This document shows, one piece after another, positions 1-5,599 of a stretch of DNA of 6,826 nucleotides (its first letter is position 1; each line of letters starts with the position of its first letter). Origin of the DNA: Candidatus Rokuibacteriota bacterium (GTDB lineage Bacteria > Methylomirabilota > Methylomirabilia > Rokubacteriales > JACPHL01); assembly GCA_016188625.1 (NCBI GenBank), contig JACPHL010000197.1:1-6826 (forward strand). Direction: 5' to 3'. The notes beneath the pieces are model-generated. The model searched no databases. It saw nothing but the letters and a program-made list of their open reading frames with translations, and had not been told where the DNA came from. A program made the position numbers and the translations under genes.

Positions 1-926
1 CGGATGATCCCGTGGACGCAGAGCTGGGTGTCCCAGTTCCCCCACCGCTCGCGGATGACGCCCTCGCGGCCGTAGAGGGGGAGGGAGCACTCGAGCTGGC
101 GGCTCACCCCGTGGACCTGGGAGTACTCGAGGAAGGTCCCCTGCCCCGAGACGGTGTCGCGCCAGTAGAGGGCGGACAGGATCTGGAGCGCCCCCATCAT
201 CCCGCCCCAGTAGTCGGCGAGCCAGATGGTGTGCTTCGAGGGGGAGCCGCCGAGCTCCTCCGGGATCCCGGTGATGGCGAAGGCCCCGCCCTGGGCCTGA
301 CCGAGGATGTCGTAGGAGGCCCGGACGCGCCCCGGCCCCCAGCCGCCGAAGCCGCCGAGCCACATGTAGACCAGGCGCGGGTTGATCTTCGAGAGCTGGC
401 GGTAGCCGATCCCCCAGCGGTCGAAGGTTCCGGGCCGGAAGTTCTCCACCACCACGTCCACCTTGGCGGCGAGCTTGTACATCAGCTCCCGGGCCTCGGG
501 GCGATGGAAGTCCATGGAGATGAAGGACTCGTTGAAGTTGGCCCCGAAGAAGCCGAGCCCGGTGCCGGAGCCCGGGACCCACCGGGAGAGCGGGTAGAGG
601 AACCCCTCGTTGCCGGGGGTGGAGTGGCGCATCGGCTCGCCCCGGCGCGGGGCCTCGATCTTGATCACCTCGGCCCCCAGCTCGCCGAGGTAGGAGGCGC
701 AGGAGGGGCCCAGGATGTACTGGGTGCAGGAGAGCACCCGGTAGCCCTTGAGCACCTCGGGCTTCGCGAAGACGGCCGCCGGGGCGAAGGTCTCCCGGCA
801 GTAGCGCTCGAAGTCGGCGTTCCCGGCGCCGTTCCGGCCGGTCGCGGGGCGGCCGGTCGCCTTCCCGCGGGCCGCAGGTCGCGGGCGGGTCCGGGCCTTG
901 GCGGTCGCGCGCTTCCTGGCAGCCAT
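1..926 (-). CDS. Family III (CaiB/BaiF) CoA-transferase, C-terminus off window
   Basis: Probable cytosolic enzyme moving CoA between an acyl-CoA and a free carboxylate through an aspartyl-CoA thioester intermediate (family knowledge). The window holds the first 308 residues; the family usually runs about 400-450, so the C-terminus is beyond base 1. Visible family features are the N-terminal Rossmann-type start (YRVLSCTQYILGP, then LGELGAEVIKIEAP), VDVVVENFRPGTFDRWGIGY, and the catalytic Asp, D238, in IWLADYWGG, followed by VSGQGTFLE. The ATG at 926-924 shares one base with the upstream gene's stop (TGATG) and has an AGGGGGTGA ribosome site about 5 bases before it, so it is probably translationally coupled. 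The first 32 residues are oddly Ala/Arg/Lys-rich (11 basic, none acidic). It is clearly paralogous to the upstream gene. Substrate unknown. Confidence 0.93.
   Translation of the reverse strand, partial: MAARKRATAKARTRPRPAARGKATGRPATGRNGAGNADFERYCRETFAPAAVFAKPEVLKGYRVLSCTQYILGPSCASYLGELGAEVIKIEAPRRGEPMRHSTPGNEGFLYPLSRWVPGSGTGLGFFGANFNESFISMDFHRPEARELMYKLAAKVDVVVENFRPGTFDRWGIGYRQLSKINPRLVYMWLGGFGGWGPGRVRASYDILGQAQGGAFAITGIPEELGGSPSKHTIWLADYWGGMMGALQILSALYWRDTVSGQGTFLEYSQVHGVSRQLECSLPLYGREGVIRERWGNWDTQLCVHGII
391..425. repeat. 35-bp perfect direct repeat, copy 1 (inside CoA-transferase 1)
   Basis: These 35 bases recur without mismatch at 1818-1852 at the matching place in the paralogous gene. 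They encode the FDRWGIGYRQLS segment in both. This reflects gene duplication with strong constraint or local gene conversion, not a mobile element. Confidence 0.85.
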
Positions 927-2347
927 CAGATCACCCCCTGCTTGGCGAGCCGCTCGAGCTCCTCGCGGGTGTAGCCGAGCAGCCGCCGGTAGACCTCCTC
1001 GTTGTCGTAGCCGACCGGGCGGCCGAGCCACTTGAGCCGCGCCGGGGTCTTCTCGGCGAGCATGGGGCTCGTCGCGACCAGGACCGGGCCGTAGAGCCGG
1101 TCCACGAACTCGGCGACCTGCCCCCGGTACTTGAAGTGCGGGTACTCGGCGACCTCGTGGACCGCCTGGACGCCGCCCGAGGCCACCTCCTGGCGGATGA
1201 GCTTCCGCTCCGCCTGGGCGCGGGTGTTCTCCTTCAGCCACTCGCAGAGGAGGGTGTAGGTCTTCACCTGGCGGGTGTGGGGGAGCCGCTCGGAGACGTT
1301 CCGGAGGTTGGGATCGGCGATGATCTCCTCCTCCGCCTCCGGGACCTCGTCGCCCACGGTCCGCCAGATCCGGTACCAGAGCCGGTCGTGGCCGCCGCCG
1401 ACCATCATGTAGCCGTCCTTGCACGGGTTGACGGCGTAGATGTTGATGGCCAGGTCCCAGTTGCCGTAGCGGGGGCGGATGGAGCCGTCCATCCCGTGCC
1501 AGACCCAGTTGTAGTCCAGGATCCGGATGACCCCTTCGGCGGCCGTCGCCTCGATGAACTGCCCCTTTCCCGAGACCTTTTCGCGGTGGAGGAGGGCGGC
1601 CACGATCCCCATGGCCGCGGCGGTCCCGCCGACGTGGTCGGCCATCCACATCCCGGAGCGGGTGGGGCGCCCCCCGAACTCCTTGGGGTCCCCGGTGCCG
1701 TGGACGAAGCCGCACGCCGCCTGGGCGACGGGGTCGCGCATCCCCGGCCTGTCCTTGAGCGGGCCCCACTGCCCCCGCTGGCCGACCCAGCAGTAGACGA
1801 GCCGGGGGTTGATCCGGGAGAGCTGGCGGTAGCCGATCCCCCAGCGGTCGAACCGCCCCGGGGGTCCGTTCTCGATCAGGACATCCACGTGCGGGAGCAG
1901 CCGCTTGAGGACCTCGCGTCCCTTGGGCTTCTCGAGGTTCAGGGTGACGGCGAGCTTGTTGCGCATCTCGTGGAGGAAGTGGAGCCCCACCGGCTCGCCG
2001 CGCTCGGCGTCCTCGACCATGTACGCCTTGCGCCCGAAGGGAGTGAGCCGGCGGAGGGGGTCCCCGCCCGGGGGCTCGAGCTGGATCGCCTCGGCCCCCA
2101 GCTCGGCGAGCTGGGAGGAGCACCAGTGCCCGATGATCATCCCGGTGGTGCAGTCGAGGACGCGGATCCGCCCCAGGGCCTCGGGCTTCTCGAAGGTCTT
2201 CCGGGGGTGGACGATGGATTCGAGGAAGCCGGGGTACTCGCGGGCGGGCTCGGCGAGCCCGCTGTAGACCTCCTCGGGCGTGGGGACGGGGGTGGCGGGC
2301 CAGGGGGGCCGCCCGCGCTTGCCGCCGGTCAGTCGATCGTCAGTCAC
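926..2347 (-). CDS. Family III (CaiB/BaiF) CoA-transferase
   Basis: Complete 473-residue CoA-transferase of the CaiB/BaiF (formyl-CoA transferase-like) family. Motifs in order are IRVLDCTTGMIIGHW, LAELGAEAIQLEPPGGDP, VDVLIENGPPGRFDRWGIGY, the catalytic Asp D237 in MWMADHVGG, VSGKGQFIE, a DGYMMVGGGHDRLW segment, and a typical C-terminus (GYDNEEVYRRLLGYTREELERL...GVI). I chose the GTG at 2347-2345 because a perfect AGGAGGTG Shine-Dalgarno lies just before it. The in-frame ATG at 2362-2360 (five residues longer) has that SD inside its own codons and only a poor site upstream. A longer open frame to 2596 crosses the promoter and is not plausible. It is first gene of the leftward unit and overlaps the next paralogue by one base. 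The pair recalls two-subunit BbsEF (benzylsuccinate CoA-transferase), but the substrate cannot be inferred. Confidence 0.93.
   Translation of the reverse strand: MTDDRLTGGKRGRPPWPATPVPTPEEVYSGLAEPAREYPGFLESIVHPRKTFEKPEALGRIRVLDCTTGMIIGHWCSSQLAELGAEAIQLEPPGGDPLRRLTPFGRKAYMVEDAERGEPVGLHFLHEMRNKLAVTLNLEKPKGREVLKRLLPHVDVLIENGPPGRFDRWGIGYRQLSRINPRLVYCWVGQRGQWGPLKDRPGMRDPVAQAACGFVHGTGDPKEFGGRPTRSGMWMADHVGGTAAAMGIVAALLHREKVSGKGQFIEATAAEGVIRILDYNWVWHGMDGSIRPRYGNWDLAINIYAVNPCKDGYMMVGGGHDRLWYRIWRTVGDEVPEAEEEIIADPNLRNVSERLPHTRQVKTYTLLCEWLKENTRAQAERKLIRQEVASGGVQAVHEVAEYPHFKYRGQVAEFVDRLYGPVLVATSPMLAEKTPARLKWLGRPVGYDNEEVYRRLLGYTREELERLAKQGVI
1818..1852. repeat. 35-bp perfect direct repeat, copy 2 (inside CoA-transferase 2)
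   Basis: Second copy of the repeat at 391-425, in the same orientation and reading frame within the second family III CoA-transferase. Flanking sequence diverges quickly, although the proteins remain alignable. Confidence 0.85.
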
Positions 2348-2351
2348 GTCC

Positions 2352-2360
2352 ACCTCCTCC
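2352..2360 (-). promoter_or_regulatory. Perfect Shine-Dalgarno deciding a GTG start
   Basis: On the minus strand GGAGGAGGT is followed by GGAC and GTG. The contained AGGAGGTG is a full complement of the 16S anti-SD, about 5 bases from the GTG at 2347. It overlaps the G of the alternative ATG at 2362-2360, so it supports GTG as the start. A CCTCC run just upstream (plus-strand GGAGG at 2374-2378) could pair with it around a GC-rich loop, which might mask the site. Confidence 0.7.
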
Positions 2361-2464
2361 ATCGCCCCGCGGGGGAGGGATCGACGCCCGCGGGCGGGGG
2401 GCCGGGAGTGTCCCGTCAGGGGTGATGTCAGACGGCGCGCTCCGAGCGATGGCGCACGAGGCTC

Positions 2465-2494
2465 ACTATAGCAAACGGGCTTTCGGCTGTTCAA
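2465..2494 (-). promoter_or_regulatory. Sigma-70-like promoter for the CoA-transferase pair
   Basis: Reading the minus strand, TTGAAC (2494-2489) is followed by an 18-base spacer and TATAGT (2470-2465). These match the -35 and -10 consensus at 4/6 and 5/6. This is one of the few AT-rich patches in the window. The predicted transcript start is near 2458, giving a leader of about 110 bases before the GTG. That leader contains two perfect GC palindromes (12 bp at 2385-2396, 10 bp at 2365-2374). Confidence 0.6.
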
Positions 2495-2531
2495 GGGGCT
2501 CCTGCCCCGGGCGCCTCGGCCATTCTCGCGA

Positions 2532-2561
2532 TTGAGCGCCCTCGGCCCGAAGTGGTATGGT
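2532..2561 (+). promoter_or_regulatory. Sigma-70-like promoter for the rightward operon
   Basis: TTGAGC (2532-2537), an 18-base spacer and TATGGT (2556-2561) match the sigma-70 consensus at 4/6 each. The predicted start near 2568 leaves only about 12 bases before the ATG at 2580. The message would be nearly leaderless, or translation may start at the second ATG (2601). The -35 elements of this and the divergent promoter are about 37 bp apart, close enough for one regulator to affect both. Confidence 0.45.
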
Positions 2562-2579
2562 AGAGGCGAGGACGACCCG

Positions 2580-2915
2580 ATGGGGCGCGGCCGCACGCGG
2601 ATGGAGGCACGGCTCGGGGCCCTGGGGACGGGGGGCCGGTCCCTGGTGGTGGGCGAGCGGGTCTACACCCTGGCCGAGCTGCTCGACACCCTGGGGCTCG
2701 GCTTCGAGGGGTGCCGCGCCATCGACGCCCATGCGCTGGGGGAGGGGCAGTTCGCGGTCCGCTACTACGACCCGGAGGAGCAGCGGGTGGTGGCCGTCGA
2801 GTTCGACGCCGGGTTCCGCTACCTCCGGGAGAGCCGCGTGCCCCTGGCTGAGTGGGCTGGCGAGGCGGGGCTCGCCTCCCCGCTGATCGAGGACGGACCG
2901 TGGACCTGGAGCTGA
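2580..2915 (+). CDS. Small hypothetical protein, first gene of the apgM operon
   Basis: A 111-residue protein I do not recognise. It looks genuinely coding: nearly all codons end in G or C, as in its neighbours, and it runs directly into the phosphoglycerate mutase gene, overlapping its start by 16 bases. No signal peptide, membrane segment or cysteine cluster is visible. The middle has a probable helix (YTLAELLDTLGLGF) followed by a likely beta-hairpin (QFAVRYYDPEEQRVVAVEFD), suggesting a small soluble alpha/beta fold. The chosen ATG at 2580 has CGAGGA 7 bases upstream. An ATG at 2601 is the alternative, and a TTG at 2532 would lie inside the predicted promoter. Its position and overlap imply co-translation with the mutase; function unknown. 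Confidence 0.72.
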   Translation: MGRGRTRMEARLGALGTGGRSLVVGERVYTLAELLDTLGLGFEGCRAIDAHALGEGQFAVRYYDPEEQRVVAVEFDAGFRYLRESRVPLAEWAGEAGLASPLIEDGPWTWS

Positions 2916-4102
2916 TCCGGACGCTGGTCGTCCCCAACACGACCAGGATCGTCCTCCTCTCGGCCGACGGGCTCGGGGGGCTCCCGGACCCCGCCACCGG
3001 GCGCTCCGAGCTGGAGACCGCCCGCCTGCCGCACCTCGACGAGCTGGCCGCCCGCTCCGCCTGCGGCCTGATCCGCCACGTCGGGCCGGGGATCACGCCC
3101 GGGAGCGGCCCCGGGCACCTCGGCCTCTTCGGCTACGACCCCCTCCGCTACCAGGTGGGGCGCGGCATCCTGGAGGCCCTCGGGATCGACTTCCCGCTCC
3201 AGCCCGGGGACGTGGCGGCTCGGGGCAACTTCTGCACGGTGGACGGCGAGGGCCGGATCACCGACCGGCGGGCCGGGCGGATCGGGACGGAGCTCTGCGC
3301 GACCCTGGCCCGGCGCCTCCGCGCGATCCGCCTCCCGGGCGTCGAGACCTTCGTCGAGCCGGTCAAGGAGCACCGCTTCGTCCTCGTCCTGCGCGGGTCC
3401 GGCCTCTCGGGCCGTCTCTCCGAGACCGATCCCCAACTCCTGGGCACGCCGCCCCGGCCGGCCGAGCCCCTGGTCCCCGAGGCCGAGCGGACCGCCGGCC
3501 TGATCAACCGCTTCGTCGCGGAGGCCCGGGTCCTCCTGGCCGACGCCGCACCCGCCAACATGCTCCTCCTCCGCGGGTTCGATCAGCTCCCCACCCTGCC
3601 CGCCTTCCCCGAGGCGTTCGGCCTCCGGGCCGCGGCGATCGCGGCCTACCCCATGTACCGGGGGCTGGCGCGGCTGGTGGGGATGGAGGTGCTCAAGACC
3701 GGGGCCGCCTTCGCCGAGGAGGTCCAGACCCTGGCCGCGCACCGGGAGGGGTACGACTTCTTCTTCCTCCACTACAAGGACACCGACACGGCCGGGGAGG
3801 ACGGGGATTTCGCCGGCAAGGTGCGGGCCCTGGAGGCCCTGGACGCCCAGATCCCGGCGATCCTGGCCACCCGGCCCGATGTCCTGGCGGTCACCGGGGA
3901 CCACGCGAGCCCGGCGATCCTCAAGGGGCACAGCTGGCACCCCGTCCCGCTCCTCATCCACGGCCCCTACGCGGCCCCGGATGGGGTCGGGGCGTTCACC
4001 GAGCGGGGCTGCGCGGGCGGCTCCCTCGGGGTCATCCCCTCCCACCACCTGATGCCGCTCCTCCTGGCCAACGCCCTGCGCCTCACCAAGTTCGGCGCCT
4101 GA
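2900..4102 (+). CDS. apgM: 2,3-bisphosphoglycerate-independent phosphoglycerate mutase, archaeal type
   Basis: A 400-residue cytosolic enzyme interconverting 3- and 2-phosphoglycerate in glycolysis/gluconeogenesis without a bisphosphoglycerate cofactor. It belongs to the alkaline phosphatase superfamily. Visible motifs are D23 in LLSADGLGG (metal), S69 in GITPGSGPGHLGLFGYDP (phospho-serine nucleophile), D296 in HYKDTDTAGEDGDF, D334-H335 in VTGDHASP, and H344 in HSWHPVPLLIHGP. Length fits the ApgM family, not the about 510-residue GpmI type. One oddity is E300 at the position where classical iPGMs have a metal-binding His (D-x-x-x-H). I recall similar Glu variants in bacterial ApgM relatives, so this may be a subfamily trait. 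The GTG at 2900 is chosen for GAGG 7 bases upstream; a GTG at 2852 would overlap the previous gene far more. It is followed after 12 bases by the kinase gene. Confidence 0.92.
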   Translation: MDLELIRTLVVPNTTRIVLLSADGLGGLPDPATGRSELETARLPHLDELAARSACGLIRHVGPGITPGSGPGHLGLFGYDPLRYQVGRGILEALGIDFPLQPGDVAARGNFCTVDGEGRITDRRAGRIGTELCATLARRLRAIRLPGVETFVEPVKEHRFVLVLRGSGLSGRLSETDPQLLGTPPRPAEPLVPEAERTAGLINRFVAEARVLLADAAPANMLLLRGFDQLPTLPAFPEAFGLRAAAIAAYPMYRGLARLVGMEVLKTGAAFAEEVQTLAAHREGYDFFFLHYKDTDTAGEDGDFAGKVRALEALDAQIPAILATRPDVLAVTGDHASPAILKGHSWHPVPLLIHGPYAAPDGVGAFTERGCAGGSLGVIPSHHLMPLLLANALRLTKFGA

Positions 4103-4114
4103 GCCCCGGGCCCG

Positions 4115-5599
4115 ATGGGTCTCCGCGGTCGCCTGATCATCGTCCTCCTCATCCCCCTGAGCCTCGTCATGGCCCTCTACGGCTTCCTCCGCGTCCGCCA
4201 GGAGGAGGCCCAGCTCCTCGAGGAGGAGCGGCGGCGGATGGCGGTCACGACCAAGGTGATCCAGATCGCGGTGGAGAACGCCCTCCGCGACCGGCAGATC
4301 TCCGACATCAAACGCCTCCTGGGGGAGCTGGCCGACTTCCAGAACGAGGTGGACCGGATCCGCCTGTTCGACCTCACTTTGACCCCGATCCTCGCCGGGC
4401 GCCCCGCGAGCGCCGAGCCGGAGATCCCGGCGGACGACCTCCGGCGGGTGATCCGGGAGGGGCGGGGGCTGGACTTCTACCAGGAGCGGGACGGCCAGGT
4501 GGTGCTCTCCTACCTCAAGCCCCTCCGGAACCGGGACGGCTCGGTCCGGGGGGTCATCGAGATCGTCCGCCGCGCCGGGGTCGGGACGAAGGTCAGGGCC
4601 GCCCGCGACGAGGTGATCCTCCGGATCGGGCTGGTGAGCCTGGTCCTGGTCCTCCTCATCCTCACGGTCGTCCACCGGAACGTCCTCACCCCGATCCGCC
4701 GCCTGATGGCCGGGGTCCGGGACTTCGCCGCCGGGCACCCGGAGCCGATCCCGGCGCGGGGGCGCGACGAGCTGGCCGAGCTGGCCCGGGCCTTCAACCA
4801 GATGGCCCAGGGGCTCGAGGAGGCCCAGCGGCAGGTCCAGGCCGAGACCGAGGCCAAGCTCGACCTGGCCCGCCAGGTGCGCCAGGCCGAGAAGCTCGCG
4901 GTCGTGGGCCGGCTGGCCTCGGGGCTCGCCCACGAGATCGGCACGCCGCTCAACATCATCTCCGGCCGGGCCGAGTACCTCCTCCAGACCCTCCCGCCCG
5001 ACGACCCCCAGGCCGCCCACCTCCGAACCATCGTGACCCAGATCGACCGGATCAGCGCCATCATCCGCTCGCTCCTCGACGCGGTCAGGCCCCAGAAGCC
5101 GGAGATCCAGGCCACGGACGCGGTCGCGCTCCTCAGGCAGGTCCTCACCCTCGTCGAGCCGATGGCGCGGAAGAAGGGCCTCCGCCTCCGGACGGAGCTC
5201 GACCCCCTCGGCCCGATCCCCGCGGACCCCAACCAGCTCCAGCAGGTGATCATCAACCTGCTCGTGAACGCCATCGAGGCGACGCCCCCCGGCGGGAGCA
5301 TCCTCCTGGCGGCCCGGGAGGCCCCGCGGGACGGCGCCGGGCCGGGGGTGGAGATCCGGGTGGCGGACTCGGGGCCGGGGATCCGCGCCGAGGACCTGCC
5401 CCGGATCTTCGACCCCTTCTTCACCACCAAGCCGCCCGGCCAGGGGACCGGGCTCGGGCTCGCCATCAGCCGCGACATCGCCCGGGAGCACGGCGGGAGC
5501 CTGAGCGTGGAGAGCCGGGAGGGCGAGGGGACCACGATGGTCGTCTGGCTCCCCCGCCCGGCCGAGGAGCCCGCGGCGACGGAGGCAGCCTCCCCGTGA
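4115..5599 (+). CDS. Membrane sensor histidine kinase, NtrB/ZraS-like
   Basis: A 494-residue inner-membrane kinase. It has TM1 at about residues 7-27, an extracytoplasmic sensing region at about 28-165 (mixed alpha/beta, ending in a VLSYLKPLRNRDGSVRGVIE strand pair like PAS/Cache-type folds), TM2 at about 167-186, HAMP at about 188-238, a short coiled coil, then HisKA with phospho-acceptor H273 (GLAHEIGTPLNII). The HATPase_c domain has N-box N385 (LLVNAIEA), G1 D418 (VADSGPGI), F-box IFDPFFTTK, and G2 GQGTGLGLAIS from residue 442. All catalytic motifs are intact. It should autophosphorylate and pass phosphate to the regulator encoded next, whose GTG overlaps this gene's stop (GTGA). The ATG lies 12 bases after apgM with no clear Shine-Dalgarno, suggesting coupled translation. 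The ligand is unknown. Confidence 0.95.
   Translation: MGLRGRLIIVLLIPLSLVMALYGFLRVRQEEAQLLEEERRRMAVTTKVIQIAVENALRDRQISDIKRLLGELADFQNEVDRIRLFDLTLTPILAGRPASAEPEIPADDLRRVIREGRGLDFYQERDGQVVLSYLKPLRNRDGSVRGVIEIVRRAGVGTKVRAARDEVILRIGLVSLVLVLLILTVVHRNVLTPIRRLMAGVRDFAAGHPEPIPARGRDELAELARAFNQMAQGLEEAQRQVQAETEAKLDLARQVRQAEKLAVVGRLASGLAHEIGTPLNIISGRAEYLLQTLPPDDPQAAHLRTIVTQIDRISAIIRSLLDAVRPQKPEIQATDAVALLRQVLTLVEPMARKKGLRLRTELDPLGPIPADPNQLQQVIINLLVNAIEATPPGGSILLAAREAPRDGAGPGVEIRVADSGPGIRAEDLPRIFDPFFTTKPPGQGTGLGLAISRDIAREHGGSLSVESREGEGTTMVVWLPRPAEEPAATEAASP
5581..5598 (+). promoter_or_regulatory. Ribosome site inside a small hairpin at the kinase/regulator junction
   Basis: GGAGG (5581-5585) lies 10 bases before the regulator's GTG at 5596 and is part of a perfect inverted repeat, GGAGGCAGCCTCC (5581-5593). 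The SD could therefore be paired in the mRNA until ribosomes finishing the kinase gene melt it. That would tie regulator output to kinase translation. Confidence 0.4.

Noticed and set aside
391-1852. 35-bp repeats as recombination or mobile-element boundaries
   Set aside because: They lie in frame at equivalent positions of two paralogues and encode the same residues, which duplication and constraint explain.
12-2425. Long plus-strand open frames (12-974 and 1136-2425) opposite the CoA-transferases
   Set aside because: They are antisense to genes with clear catalytic motifs and have repetitive, motif-free translations.
2440-2500. Possible sigma-54 promoter near TTTGCTATAG on the minus strand
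   Set aside because: The GC of the -12 box is present but the GG expected 10 bases upstream is not; the sigma-70-like reading fits better.
2819-5491. 890-residue open frame on the minus strand opposite apgM and the kinase
   Set aside because: It is a shadow of two well-supported genes: GC-ending codons leave few stops on the opposite strand. The translation is low-complexity (D, E, G, P, L, R) with no motifs.
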